32,831 nucleotides of DNA from Candidatus Sulfotelmatobacter sp. (GCA_030040965.1 JASHOT010000146.1:1-32831), one strand, 5' to 3'. Shown: positions 7,547 to 17,197, counted from the first letter of the stretch. A program made the numbers and translations. The notes: generated by a model not told the origin, from the letters alone.

Positions 7547-8831
7547 AGGCCGTCAACCCGCTGAGCAGCTTGGGATAGAAATCGGTCGACTTCTGCGGCA
7601 TTACTTCGCCGGCAAAGGCCACGTCACGCACCTGCCCCACTGGACACGGATTCATCAGGAACGCAATCTGCGCTTTTCCTTTGCGAACCTGATCCAAGGC
7701 CTCGGAAGCGTCGCGCAGGTAAGAAAGATTTTGCTGGTTGCGGATCGATTCTTCGGAAAGCTTCAAGACTCCTTCCAGCAAACATTTATGCAACTGCACC
7801 ACGTCGAGTGAACGCTGCCGCGGCGAAAGTCCGTCGAGAATCCTAGCGACAGCTTCTTTGGGCGAATGCAGGACAAATGCCCGATTTGCCATCACCGCCA
7901 ACAGAGCCGTTCCGGCACGACCGCGCTCGCGCAGTAAAGTTGTCGCGCGCGCACCATCGAGCTCGGGATCAATCTCTTCCACGGCAAAATAATTGCGGCT
8001 GGCATTGTGAAATTCATCCACCGAAAATCCGCTCAACGAGTGTACGACGCGATGCGTGGGCAAAATCACCAGCGCCGGATCGTTCATATTCACGAAGGTC
8101 ATCATCACGAATTCGTGCGGCGCGTCAGTTCCAGCACCACTCTTCGCACGGCACTCATTGCGAAAATTAAGAGCGGTTTCGTAGCGATGATGCCCATCGG
8201 CGATCACCAGGTTCTTATCGCGCATCTTTTGCTGAATGGACGCAACGACGGCCGCATCGGAAATCGGCAAGACATTGTGGCCGACGCCGTATTCGTCCGT
8301 TACTCTGAAAGGCGAGTACGCTTTCACCCGGTCCAGTGACCGCTCGACCTCGAAATCCGGGTCTTCGTACAACAAAAACAGCTGCTCGTAATGAATTCGT
8401 GTTGCCCGGAGCAACTCCAAGCGGTCGGCTTTAGGTTTCGAAAGAGTCTGCTCGTGCCGAAATACCACGCCCTCGGAGTAGTCTTCGATCCGCCCGAGCG
8501 CGATGAATCCCCGCCGTTCCTGGGTCTCTCCCGAGGGCGCCACGAAACTTTGCGAGTAGGCGTAAATGGAGGGCTCGGCATCCTGCTTCAGAATGCCTTG
8601 CCGGCGCCAATCCGCCGAAAAGTCCGCAGCACGCGTATATACGTTGCGGGCGGTATTGTCTTCGGATTCCTTTCGTCCCAGGATAATTCTGACCAGATTG
8701 TACGGACTGGCATCGTAGTAGCCCTCCTGCATGGCCAGAGTGATCTTGTCATAAGGCTGGGTAACCACTTGCTTTAGGTCTACCCGCTCGGGGTTGTAGC
8801 GCAGAGCGCGAAATGGACGTAGGTCTGCCAT
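7533..8831 (-). CDS. DUF1015 family protein
   Basis: A 432-residue soluble protein covering the whole DUF1015 family. Diagnostic segments are the N-terminal LRPFRALRYNPE, VTQPYDKI and SPYNLVRIILG, then FRHEQTLSKPKADRLELL (126-143) and ADGHHRYETA (211-220), followed by MMTFVNMNDPALVILPTHRVV. An archaeal relative has been described as a free-serine kinase (SerK), so a kinase-like role is possible, but the bacterial function is not established. The start has AAAGG about seven bases upstream. It heads the operon with amidase and gerMN, which suggests an envelope link but does not prove one. Confidence 0.88.
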   Translation of the reverse strand: MADLRPFRALRYNPERVDLKQVVTQPYDKITLAMQEGYYDASPYNLVRIILGRKESEDNTARNVYTRAADFSADWRRQGILKQDAEPSIYAYSQSFVAPSGETQERRGFIALGRIEDYSEGVVFRHEQTLSKPKADRLELLRATRIHYEQLFLLYEDPDFEVERSLDRVKAYSPFRVTDEYGVGHNVLPISDAAVVASIQQKMRDKNLVIADGHHRYETALNFRNECRAKSGAGTDAPHEFVMMTFVNMNDPALVILPTHRVVHSLSGFSVDEFHNASRNYFAVEEIDPELDGARATTLLRERGRAGTALLAVMANRAFVLHSPKEAVARILDGLSPRQRSLDVVQLHKCLLEGVLKLSEESIRNQQNLSYLRDASEALDQVRKGKAQIAFLMNPCPVGQVRDVAFAGEVMPQKSTDFYPKLLSGLTAYALD

Positions 8832-8977
8832 AGGAAACCTTTGATTGTAACAAGATAGCCGCGATCGGCGAGACCGCCCGCCACGCGCGCTATTCGCCCG
8901 CAGCGCAGAAAGGGACCAGCTTTGGAACGTTGTCAGCGAATTTTGACAAAATCCCTTTCACCGCATGGGGAAAGCTG

Positions 8978-8986
8978 TGCTAACAT
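8978..8986 (+). promoter_or_regulatory. Possible extended -10 element before the VWA operon
   Basis: TGCTAACAT at 8978-8986 resembles an extended -10 (TGnTAnnnT), 19 bases before the first VWA gene start. The leader would be very short, and the good TTGACA at 8943-8948 is 32 bases away, too far to pair. The call is weak. Confidence 0.25.
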
Positions 8987-9005
8987 CCGCGGCATAGAGG
9001 TATTT

Positions 9006-10163
9006 ATGGCCCGCCTGATGTTTGGTGATGGGCGCCGGTCATCTCGCGCTGGGGTTCGAGTTTCGCGGAAAGCGCCGGTAAGTGTGCCCGGAAAGGCTTC
9101 CATCGTCGCTTGGGAATTCTTTCGCGGCGCGGCTTTTTTCTGCTTCCTGCTGATTGCAGGTTTTTGCGCAGTATCCGCCCTTCTCAGTTTTGCAGATCTT
9201 CCGGCTGTCGCGCAGACCAGCGTTGACGATGTTCATATCACGCCGCGCACTGCCGACAAGACTCCTGATCCAACCGCCGATACAGCCAAACCGAATCTTG
9301 TTGCAAGTTCCGGATTGCGTGCTCATGTCCGGCCACTGAAAGTGGATGTCGACCTGGTGTTGGTACCGGTCACGATCACCGATCCCATGAATCGGCTGGT
9401 GACCGGGCTTGAAAAAGAAAACTTTCAACTCTTCGAGGGGAATACGGCGCAGGACATACGTACATTCTCTTCCGAAGATGCCCCCGTTTCGTTGGGCGTA
9501 ATCTTCGACTCCAGCGGCAGCATGAGCAGCAAGATGGACCGCGCCAAGGATGCGGTGATGGAGTTTTTCAAGACGGCGAATCCGCAAGACGAGTTTTTCA
9601 TGATCACTTTCTCCGACGAACCGGAGGAAGTGACGGACTTCACAAACTCAGTCGACGACATCCAGAACAAGCTGGTTTTTGCCGTACCGCGGCGGCGAAC
9701 CGCGCTGCTCGACGCCATCTACATGGGCGTGACCAAGATGCGGCAGGCGAAGTATCCCAAGAAGGCACTGCTCATTATTTCTGACGGCGGTGATAATCAC
9801 AGCCGCTATACGGAGAATGAAATCAAATCCGTGGTCAAAGAAGCCGATGTGATGATCTACGCGATCGGCATCTACGACCGCTTCTTCGCCACTACCGAGG
9901 AACGGCTGGGGCCAGAGCTCCTGAGCGAGATTACCGAACTCACCGGTGGCCGCGCCTTTACCATCGATAATCCGAACGACCTGGGCGACGTCGCCACCAA
10001 AATCGGCGTGGAGCTGCGCAACCAATATGTTCTGGGGTATCGTCCCAACAAAATCGTGCACGACGGCAAATGGCGTAAGATAAAAGTGAAACTTTTACCG
10101 CCGAAGGGACTGCCTCCTCTACGGGTGTATGCCAGGACCGGATACTACGCGCCAGCCGAATAA
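9006..10163 (+). CDS. VWFA-related Acidobacterial domain protein (first copy)
   Basis: A 385-residue exported protein. A hydrophobic signal segment lies at about residues 35-60. A beta-rich N-terminal part (VDVDLVLVPVTITDPMNR to FQLFEGNTAQDI) matches the conserved pre-VWA region of this Acidobacteria-expanded family. The von Willebrand factor A domain follows, with a MIDAS metal site at D168-S170-S172 (DSSGS), a threonine in RRRTALLDAI and the aspartate in ISDGGDN. A C-terminal domain closes with NQYVLGYRP and RTGYYAP. The start at 9006 is preferred over an upstream in-frame ATG at 8922 because AGAGG sits five bases before it. The gene overlaps the next VWA gene by 35 bases. Such proteins are thought to bind protein ligands on the cell surface; function is unknown. 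Confidence 0.9.
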   Translation: MARLMFGDGRRSSRAGVRVSRKAPVSVPGKASIVAWEFFRGAAFFCFLLIAGFCAVSALLSFADLPAVAQTSVDDVHITPRTADKTPDPTADTAKPNLVASSGLRAHVRPLKVDVDLVLVPVTITDPMNRLVTGLEKENFQLFEGNTAQDIRTFSSEDAPVSLGVIFDSSGSMSSKMDRAKDAVMEFFKTANPQDEFFMITFSDEPEEVTDFTNSVDDIQNKLVFAVPRRRTALLDAIYMGVTKMRQAKYPKKALLIISDGGDNHSRYTENEIKSVVKEADVMIYAIGIYDRFFATTEERLGPELLSEITELTGGRAFTIDNPNDLGDVATKIGVELRNQYVLGYRPNKIVHDGKWRKIKVKLLPPKGLPPLRVYARTGYYAPAE

Positions 10164-11238
10164 GAGTCTCAAGGTTCTTCCGCTTCTTACTCTGGTCCTC
10201 TTGTGCCTCGGCTACGCGGCAGCGTCGGTCCTCCGGCAGCCTGTACAGCAGGCACAACAAAGCTCGGCACAGCAAAGCTCGGCGAATTCTCCGCAGGATC
10301 CCTCCCAGCCCAAAGCCCAGGAGCCTGCGCCCGCGCAAAGCGAAGGCAATCAGAACAGCCAGGACCGGAAACTCGAAGATCAGGGCGTTTTCGTTTTCAA
10401 GCAGGATGTCGATGAAGTTTTACTGCACGCATCCGTCATCGACGATCACCAGCACATCGTTACCAATCTCGACCGCAGCGCGTTCACGGTTTTTGAAGAC
10501 AACAAACAGCAGTCGATCATCTCGTTTCATCACGTGGATGTTCCGGTCGCCATGGGGATTCTCATCGACAACTCCGGCTCGATGCGCGAGAAGCGAAGCA
10601 AGGTCAACCAGGCGGCGTTGAACCTGGTGCGCTCGAGCAATCCGAAAGATGAAGTTTTCATCGTCAACTTCAACGACGAGTACTATCTCGACCAGGACTT
10701 CACCAACGATCTTTTGAAGCTGAAGGACGCGCTGGAAAAAATCGCCATGGGTGGTGGAACCGCCTTATACGACGCCATCGTCGCCTCCGCCGATCACCTG
10801 AGGCATAACGCGCGCCTGGAAAAAAAGATTCTTTTCGTCGTGACCGACGGCGAAGATAACGCGAGCAACGAAAATCTCGAGCAGGCGGTGAAGCATCTGC
10901 AGGAGGAAAACGGCCCATCCGTTTATGCGATCGGAATTCTTGGCGAGGAAGAGCACCCCAAGAAAGCACGGCGGGCGCTGGAGATTATTGCGCAGCGTAC
11001 GGGGGGCGTTGCATTCTTTCCTAAAACGCTCGACGAGGTCGATGAAATCAGTAAAACCATTGCCAACGACATCCGCAACCAGTATGCGATCGGCTACAAA
11101 CCCACCAATCCCAAGTCTGCGGGAGGCTTCCGCCAGATTCGGGTGGAAGTCAAGGGCAAGGGGAAAAATAAAATGAGCGTCCGCACCAAGAGCGGATACT
11201 ACGCCGGTCCTGCCTCCGCCTCAAAAGGCGGCTACTAA
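10129..11238 (+). CDS. VWFA-related Acidobacterial domain protein (second copy)
   Basis: A 369-residue paralogue of the preceding protein. A signal segment spans residues 14-34, then a Gln/Ser/Pro-rich linker (about 36-80), a conserved pre-VWA strand region (LLHASVIDDHQHIVTNL, FTVFEDNKQQSI) and a VWA domain. MIDAS residues are D147-S149-S151 (DNSGS), a threonine in GGGTALYDAI and the aspartate in VTDGEDN. The ending is NQYAIGYKP and RTKSGYYAG, as in the first copy. It starts inside the 3' end of the upstream gene with no strong ribosome site, implying translational coupling and perhaps co-assembly. The linker makes it look cell-wall- or periplasm-spanning. Ligand and function are unknown. Confidence 0.9.
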   Translation: MPGPDTTRQPNKSLKVLPLLTLVLLCLGYAAASVLRQPVQQAQQSSAQQSSANSPQDPSQPKAQEPAPAQSEGNQNSQDRKLEDQGVFVFKQDVDEVLLHASVIDDHQHIVTNLDRSAFTVFEDNKQQSIISFHHVDVPVAMGILIDNSGSMREKRSKVNQAALNLVRSSNPKDEVFIVNFNDEYYLDQDFTNDLLKLKDALEKIAMGGGTALYDAIVASADHLRHNARLEKKILFVVTDGEDNASNENLEQAVKHLQEENGPSVYAIGILGEEEHPKKARRALEIIAQRTGGVAFFPKTLDEVDEISKTIANDIRNQYAIGYKPTNPKSAGGFRQIRVEVKGKGKNKMSVRTKSGYYAGPASASKGGY

Positions 11239-11510
11239 CCGCCCGGGAAAGTCCACGGCCGGATAGTCCGCTAAAAATGAACATCCCTGCATGAAGCGCC
11301 GAATGAAGCGCTCGGCCGGCATGAGACCAAAGACTGCGTACGAAGGACCATAAGTGGAAAACCCTTTCCGGTTTTTGTGACGAAAAATCTTTTCCCCGTG
11401 GCAAAGCTACAGAATGGTTGTACAATCTGCCCGATTCTGACCCCGAAGGCCACTTCCTCTGTAAGTCGATTGAACCCAAGAACGAAAATCCGAAGACCGA
11501 AGGAGAATTC

Positions 11511-14165
11511 ATGCTGAGAAGATTCAGTATTTCTGTGCTTGCGATCGTCGCCGTCATGTCGATCGCAGCTAGCATTGCCCATGCCCAGTCACCCACCCTC
11601 ACGCGTCACGTTCGAGAAGAGGTAGCAAGCGGGCGGGCGGCGTTAGTTGGCCACCTGCCGGCAACCCAGACCCTGCGTTTCGACATGGTTCTGCCGCTCC
11701 GCGACCGCGCCGGACTGCAAAATTTCCTGCAAGAACTCCAGGACCGCACGAGCCCCTTCTATCACCAGTTCCTCACCCCGCAGGAGTTTACCGCCCGCTT
11801 CGGCCCGAGCCAGGAAGACTGGGACACCCTCGTCGCCTACGCCAAATCCAGCGGCTTTGAAGTCGTCGGAGGAAACCGCGACGGCAGAGACCTGTGGCTC
11901 ACCGGTACGGTTGCCAACATCGAGAAAGCCTTCCACGTCAACATCAACAATTATCAGGATCCCACTGACGGACGCATCTTCTTTGCGATCGACCGCGAAC
12001 CTACCGTGGACCTTTCCATACAGATCTGGCACATCTCGGGTCTGGATAACGACTCCAGGCCGCATCCGCTGTATGTCAAGAAGAGCGACTACGCCAAGGC
12101 CCGAGGGATCGATCCCGATAAGGTCGTGTCTCACGCCACTACCGGCTCCGGCCCGTCGGCTTCCTTCTTAGGCAGCGACATGCGTGCCGCCTACTACGGC
12201 GGTACCGCGCTCACCGGTTCGGGACAGAACCTGGCCCTGTTCGAATTCGCGGGCACCGATTTGTCCGATCTCTCCACGTATTACAAAAATGTGGGGCAAA
12301 CGGAACCTTTCACCCCCACGCTGATTTCCACCGGCGGTTACGGCACCAGTTGCGTCGACAGCGGCAGCAGCGCTTGTGATGACACCGAGCAGACCATCGA
12401 CATGACCCAGTTCATGGGCATGGCCCCCGGCGCGACCATGCTGTACATGTACGTGTGCGGCGATGTTCTGGCCAGCGGGTCGGGCAATATCAGCGACACG
12501 GCCTGCATCAGCGCGATGGTTTCGACCACCGACGCTCCCTTGTCCAAGCAGATCAGCTGCTCCTGGGGCTGGACGCCGTCAGACGCCAGCACTCTGGACC
12601 CATACTTTGAGCAGATGGCCTCGCAAGGTCAGAATTTCTTTTCGGCGTCGGGAGATGACCAGGCGTGGTCTTCGTCGAATGAGGCCTGGCCGGCGGACGA
12701 TGCCAATATCGTATCGGTCGGCGGCACGGACCTGACCACTTCCAGCGCGGGTGGCCCATGGGCTTCGGAAACGGCATGGGTAGACAGTGGTGGCGGCGTT
12801 TCTCCTGACGACATCGCCATCCCCTCGTGGCAAACGCCTGTCGATACCTGCTCCGGTTGTTCCAAGACCCTGCGGAACGGTCCGGACGTTTCCGGCAACG
12901 CGAACTTCACTTACTACGTTTGCGCCGACCAAACCACCTGCACAGCCAACGAATACGGCGGTACCAGCTTTGCAACTCCAATGTGGGCGGGCTACCTGGC
13001 TCTGGCCAATCAGCAGGCTGCCGCCAACGGCAACACCATCGGCTACATCAATCCGAACATTTACCCGGCTGCTGAAGGATCGAGCTACAGCACGTACTTC
13101 CACGACATCACCAGTGGAAGCTGCGGCTCGCACTCGTCAGGCACGGGCTACGATCTGTGCACCGGATGGGGCAGTCCGAACACGACTGGATTGATCACCC
13201 TGTTGGCTGGATCGTCCTCTTCCTCGCCCAGCTTTACGCTCTCTGCTTCGCCGAACAGCGTAACGGTTACGCAAGGGAACAGCGGCACCAGCACCATCAC
13301 TGTGACCGATGTGGACGGATTTTCCGGCAGCGTCACGCTGGCCGCGTCTGGCTTGCCCAGCGGCGTCACGGCTACATTCAGCACGAATCCGACAACGTCA
13401 ACCAGCACTCTCACTCTGACCGCGAGCAGCACGGCCACGACTGGCACGGCTACGGTAACCATCACGGGAACATCGGGGAGCTTGACGGCGACTACCACCG
13501 TTTCACTGACCGTGAACTCCACGACTTCGCCGAACTTCAGCGTGAGCGCTTCGCCGACTTCCGTGAGCGTTGCTCAGGGCAGCAGCGGAACCAGCACGAT
13601 CACCGTCACCAGCACCGGCGGGTTTGACTCTGCTACTACGCTGAGCGCGAGCGGATTGCCCAGCGGCGTGACGGCAGCTTTCTCCACCAACCCGGTCACT
13701 CCGCCGGCCAACGGCAGCGCGACCTCAACCCTCACGCTGACAGCATCTTCCTCGGCAACGGTCGGAACGGCTACGGTGACGATCACCGGAACGTCGGGCT
13801 CGACCACCAACAGCACCACCATTTCTCTCACCGTTACTTCTACCGGGACCAAGAACTTCACGATGTCGTTGTCGCCATCCTCGTTCACCATTGATGACGG
13901 CAACACCGTCGGCACCACACTCACGATCACCAGCGTGAATGGGTTCAGTGGTTCGGTGGACTTGAGCGTGAACGAATTCCCGACTGACGTTTCCGCGACG
14001 GCTTCCTCGAACCCTGTGAGGGTCCCGGCCAACGGCAGCGCGACGGTCACCATTGACTGGAGCGCTTCAAGGCGTGCGCCGAGCGGAACCACAACCATTG
14101 AGCTGATCGGAACTTCCGGTTCGCTCAGCAACAGCACACCGGTCACGATTACCGTGGCGCCGTAA
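11511..14165 (+). CDS. Secreted S53 (sedolisin/kumamolisin) peptidase with Ig-like tail
   Basis: An 884-residue secreted serine-carboxyl protease. A signal peptide ends near AHA-Q24. The pro-kumamolisin activation domain follows (about 25-200; FYHQFLTPQEFTARFGPS is typical). The catalytic domain runs to about 570. The Ser-Glu-Asp triad is visible: E293 and D297 in EQTID, and S486 in GGTSFATP. Calcium ligands are probably D532 (HDITSG) and D548 (GYDLCTGWGSP). Three Ser/Thr-rich Ig-like repeats occupy residues 574-884. The ATG at 11511 is preceded by AGGAG at 11501-11505, and the signal peptide begins there, so the longer open frame is discounted. A weak -10-like TACAAT is at 11421. Sedolisins act on protein in acid conditions, fitting an acid-soil heterotroph. 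A terminator follows. Confidence 0.93.
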   Translation: MLRRFSISVLAIVAVMSIAASIAHAQSPTLTRHVREEVASGRAALVGHLPATQTLRFDMVLPLRDRAGLQNFLQELQDRTSPFYHQFLTPQEFTARFGPSQEDWDTLVAYAKSSGFEVVGGNRDGRDLWLTGTVANIEKAFHVNINNYQDPTDGRIFFAIDREPTVDLSIQIWHISGLDNDSRPHPLYVKKSDYAKARGIDPDKVVSHATTGSGPSASFLGSDMRAAYYGGTALTGSGQNLALFEFAGTDLSDLSTYYKNVGQTEPFTPTLISTGGYGTSCVDSGSSACDDTEQTIDMTQFMGMAPGATMLYMYVCGDVLASGSGNISDTACISAMVSTTDAPLSKQISCSWGWTPSDASTLDPYFEQMASQGQNFFSASGDDQAWSSSNEAWPADDANIVSVGGTDLTTSSAGGPWASETAWVDSGGGVSPDDIAIPSWQTPVDTCSGCSKTLRNGPDVSGNANFTYYVCADQTTCTANEYGGTSFATPMWAGYLALANQQAAANGNTIGYINPNIYPAAEGSSYSTYFHDITSGSCGSHSSGTGYDLCTGWGSPNTTGLITLLAGSSSSSPSFTLSASPNSVTVTQGNSGTSTITVTDVDGFSGSVTLAASGLPSGVTATFSTNPTTSTSTLTLTASSTATTGTATVTITGTSGSLTATTTVSLTVNSTTSPNFSVSASPTSVSVAQGSSGTSTITVTSTGGFDSATTLSASGLPSGVTAAFSTNPVTPPANGSATSTLTLTASSSATVGTATVTITGTSGSTTNSTTISLTVTSTGTKNFTMSLSPSSFTIDDGNTVGTTLTITSVNGFSGSVDLSVNEFPTDVSATASSNPVRVPANGSATVTIDWSASRRAPSGTTTIELIGTSGSLSNSTPVTITVAP
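13230..14162 (+). repeat. Three tandem Ig-like repeats within the S53 gene
   Basis: The tail of the S53 peptidase contains three homologous units of about 100 residues starting near 13230, 13533 and 13854. Each begins with an SFTLSASP, NFSVSASP or NFTMSLSP strand and contains a GFSGSVTL-like motif (degenerate in unit 2) and a TVTITGTSGS-like strand. Unit 3 is the most diverged. Such units are typical adhesion or spacer modules of exported proteins. Confidence 0.8.
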
Positions 14166-14212
14166 GGCCATTGGCTCGTGATCTGGTTTGTAACCTTTGT
14201 TTGGTAACGAAG

Positions 14213-14244
14213 AAGCCCGGATCTTTTGGATCTGGGCTTTTTTT
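14213..14244 (+). terminator. Rho-independent terminator after the S53 peptidase
   Basis: A ten-pair stem (AGCCCGGATC pairing with GATCTGGGCT through one G-T wobble, loop TTTTG) runs into seven T residues. It ends about 30 bases before the convergent oxidoreductase stop. Confidence 0.88.
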
Positions 14245-14274
14245 GTGAATTCAAGTTGCGTTCGCTTCTGAAGT

Positions 14275-15726
14275 TCAAGCCCTCGTCTGCGGCCAAACAT
14301 TCTGATTGAGGCGGAAGAAGTTTCCCGGATCGTAGTGAGTCTTGACGGCGACCATGCGCTCCCATCGTTGGTGGTAAGCCTCGGGCACGCGATCCTGCTC
14401 GTCCCCGCTCATGAAATTCACGTAGACGCCGGGTTTCATCGTGGGCCGCAGCTTTTGAAAGAGCGAACGAATCCAGGAAATGTGCACCGCATCGGCCGAA
14501 GCATCCGCCCAATTCGCCAGCAGATTCATAATGAACGGTGCGCCGCGATCGCCAAACGCGGTTTCATCGGCGGCGACGCGGCCGGCTGCTCCACCAAGGT
14601 AGGCCAGTTCGATCTGCGTTTCTGGCGACGGAATGGTGGCCAGCGCTTCGAGCAAGCGATCGATCGTGGCATCGTCGAGATGGTTGAAGTAGCCTGACTT
14701 CGTGTAGTAGCGGCGGCCATGCGGAAACGCGGAATCGGCCATCGTCTGCAAATTTAGAAACGACATACGCTGACTGCGCACAGAATCGGGATGGCACAAC
14801 GAAAAGGCCCGCTGAATATACGGCTCCGCGGACTCCGGCTCGCCGGTCCAGATGATCGAAGTACTGGCAACCGGCCGCCCGTGAAGCTCTGCTGGGACGT
14901 CTTCCTCGTGTGGGGCAAGTCGGAGATCAACATTCCATTTCAGGCCGAAAGGAGCATCGGCCATGAAATCCCGCCAGCACTCAAGCAGTTGGCGAATTTT
15001 GCTTTCGGGAGTCAGGCCTTCCGCGAGTACAACCGAGCTCAGCGGATGAAGTTTCAATTCAAATTCGGCCACCACTCCAAAGTTGCCGCCACCTCCGCGC
15101 AGGGCCCAGAACAAGTCCGCATTCTGTTGTGAGTCGGCGCGCACGATGGATCCGTCGGCCGCGACCAGAGTAAAAGCTTCCACGTTGTCGCAGGACAAAC
15201 CAAATCGGCGCGTGAGCCAGCCTGTGCCACCGCCGAGGATGAGCCCGGAGGCGCCCGTATGGGAAACGACTCCGGAGGGAAAAACCAGCCCTGCTTTTTG
15301 CGTCGCAGTATCGATCGAGCCCAACAGGCACCCTCCGGCAACGCGAGCGCGCCGCGCGTCGGCATCGACCGTCACTTGCCGCATTCGCGATAAATCGATC
15401 ACGAGCCCGCCCTCGCACGTGCTGAAGCCCGCGAGGCTGTGCCCTCCACAGCGCACGGCGGTAAGAACTCCGGTTTCAGTTGCCACTCTGATCGCAGCCT
15501 GAATATCGCGAACATCAATACAGCGCGCGATCAAGCCGGGTCGCCGAGCGACCATGCCGTTCCAGATTGTGCGCGCCTCTTCGTAAGCGGGATCGCCGGG
15601 GCGTAGAAGATCGCCCTGGAATTGACGGCGAAGGGCCGAGTAAGTTTCGCGACAGGCGACATCTTGTTCGCAATTCACTTTCTCTGGCCGGCTCGGCGCT
15701 GGAGGATTTTTACCCTGGCTCGGCAT
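14275..15726 (-). CDS. FAD-linked oxidoreductase, berberine-bridge-enzyme type
   Basis: A 483-residue flavoprotein of the FAD_binding_4/BBE (PCMH-fold) family. H96 in VRCGGHSLAG is the expected histidine for covalent FAD attachment. GASGLILGGGTGWLTRRFGL and RGGGGNFGVV are FAD-binding signatures, and the C-terminal YDPGNFFRLNQNVWP is the BBE motif. The second, cysteinyl FAD link of plant berberine bridge enzyme is not apparent, so this is probably a single-link oxidase, as in 6-hydroxynicotine oxidase relatives. Substrates in the family range from sugars to amines and cannot be read from sequence. The ATG at 15726 is chosen over an upstream start that would overlap the permease by over 100 bases; the chosen start overlaps it by 17. 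It is the last gene of a PLP enzyme-permease-oxidase operon. Confidence 0.88.
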   Translation of the reverse strand: MPSQGKNPPAPSRPEKVNCEQDVACRETYSALRRQFQGDLLRPGDPAYEEARTIWNGMVARRPGLIARCIDVRDIQAAIRVATETGVLTAVRCGGHSLAGFSTCEGGLVIDLSRMRQVTVDADARRARVAGGCLLGSIDTATQKAGLVFPSGVVSHTGASGLILGGGTGWLTRRFGLSCDNVEAFTLVAADGSIVRADSQQNADLFWALRGGGGNFGVVAEFELKLHPLSSVVLAEGLTPESKIRQLLECWRDFMADAPFGLKWNVDLRLAPHEEDVPAELHGRPVASTSIIWTGEPESAEPYIQRAFSLCHPDSVRSQRMSFLNLQTMADSAFPHGRRYYTKSGYFNHLDDATIDRLLEALATIPSPETQIELAYLGGAAGRVAADETAFGDRGAPFIMNLLANWADASADAVHISWIRSLFQKLRPTMKPGVYVNFMSGDEQDRVPEAYHQRWERMVAVKTHYDPGNFFRLNQNVWPQTRA

Positions 15727-17197
15727 GCGATTTGGAGACCTGTCCGACCTTCTTATTCTCGCGATTACGAAAATTCCGGTTACGAAGATAAAGCAGAGTG
15801 ATGAATCCCAGAAAAACACAAAACGCTGGCACCGACCATTCGAGGCCGTCCACGAAAAACGTTGTCATCGCAATCGCCAGCAGCAATACCATGCCGGCCA
15901 CGGTAAAAAATGGATGCGCCCGCAAGCGCATGGGCAAACCCAACAGCTGCTCACGAGGCATAGCGCTACGAAAATAGACGTGGCTGCCGAGAACAACGAG
16001 CCACACGAAAAGCATGGCAGCGACCGCCGTTCCGTAGAGTGTGAGAAAAGCATTTTTCGGAGCGAAGACGGCAAGCAGAATCGCGGCAATAATTCCCGCG
16101 GTAGAAACCAGCAGCGCGCGATGCGGAACTCCATTGCGGCTAACCCTGCCGATCGCATCCGGGGCATAGCCTTCCCGTCCCAGAGAGAACAGCATCCGCG
16201 TGGAAAGATAAAGATTGGTGTTGACACTGGAGAGCGCGGCGGTCAGTACAACGAAATTCATGATGGCCGCGGCGAAGGGCACGTGCGCCAGCGAAAAAGC
16301 GATCACGAACGGGCTGCCGGCAAGGCCGGACGAACCGGTGCTCTGATTCCATGGAACCATGGCGACCGTAATGGCAATCGCCAGCACATAAAACAGGATG
16401 AGCCGCCAGACAATATTCCGCATGGCGCGAGGGATGGTGACTTCGGGACGTTCGGCCTCTCCGGCAGTCACCGCGATGCTCTCCACTCCCATGTAGCTGG
16501 TGATCGTGATGGTCAACGAAAGCCAGACTCCTTTCCAGCCGTTCGGAAAAAATCCTCCATGTTGCGTGAGATTCGCCCAGCCATTCACTCCGTGCGGTCC
16601 GTGGCCAAAAACGATGAAAAGTCCGACCACAATAAACGCCACGATCGCCGTGACTTTGATCATGGCAAACCAATATTCAAATTCGCCCAGTCGGTTGACC
16701 TGCATCGCGTTGAGCGCTACCAAAGCGGCAGAGACCAGCACCACCCAAATCCATTGCGGAACATTTGGAAACCAATAAGAAATGTATATGCCGGCCGCTG
16801 TGACTTCGGCGCCGATGGCGATGATCTGTGCCGCACCGTAACTTGCGCGGACGGAAAATCCCGCCCAGGGATTGAGATAGTTCTCCGCATACACTCCGAA
16901 GGCGCCGGCGACGGGATGCACGACTGCCATCTCCGCCAGCACATACGACATGATCAAGGCAATGCCGGCTCCCAAAAGATAGGAAAGAATGACGGCGGGA
17001 CCTGCCAATCGAATCGTGACGCCGCTTCCCAGGAACAAGCCGACGCCGATCGCGCCGCCGATCGCCATCATGGTGAGCTGGCGCTGGCTCAGCCGGCGTT
17101 GCAACCCGTCATTCATGCTGGAAGGAAGCGTTTCCGGCTCTTTGGAAGAAGATGTTTCCGGCGAGAGCATGGAGCCGGCTTGCTTGCCGTTCAGCAT
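15710..17197 (-). CDS. APC-family amino acid permease
   Basis: A 495-residue permease with about twelve membrane helices, resembling the AAT subgroup (GabP/AnsP/ProY-like). The N-terminal [19 protein letters not shown] (41-59) is the conserved helix-1 substrate loop. [26 protein letters not shown] and a conserved [23 protein letters not shown] segment follow. It should import an amino acid or amine using the proton gradient. The first ATG overlaps the upstream PLP-enzyme stop by seven bases; a later ATG, giving [10 protein letters not shown] at residue 28, is also possible. Its position between a PLP enzyme and a flavin oxidase suggests it delivers their substrate. Substrate identity is unknown. 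Confidence 0.9.
   Translation of the reverse strand: MLNGKQAGSMLSPETSSSKEPETLPSSMNDGLQRRLSQRQLTMMAIGGAIGVGLFLGSGVTIRLAGPAVILSYLLGAGIALIMSYVLAEMAVVHPVAGAFGVYAENYLNPWAGFSVRASYGAAQIIAIGAEVTAAGIYISYWFPNVPQWIWVVLVSAALVALNAMQVNRLGEFEYWFAMIKVTAIVAFIVVGLFIVFGHGPHGVNGWANLTQHGGFFPNGWKGVWLSLTITITSYMGVESIAVTAGEAERPEVTIPRAMRNIVWRLILFYVLAIAITVAMVPWNQSTGSSGLAGSPFVIAFSLAHVPFAAAIMNFVVLTAALSSVNTNLYLSTRMLFSLGREGYAPDAIGRVSRNGVPHRALLVSTAGIIAAILLAVFAPKNAFLTLYGTAVAAMLFVWLVVLGSHVYFRSAMPREQLLGLPMRLRAHPFFTVAGMVLLLAIAMTTFFVDGLEWSVPAFCVFLGFITLLYLRNRNFRNRENKKVGQVSKSHAEPG

Noticed and set aside
8943-8948. TTGACA as a -35 box for the VWA operon
   Set aside because: No acceptable -10 lies 16-18 bases downstream; the nearest -10-like hexamer is 32 bases away.
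13574-14512. Minus-strand open frame across the Ig-like repeats
   Set aside because: It covers the repeat region antisense and runs into the oxidoreductase gene in another frame; the regularity comes from the Ser/Thr codon repeats.
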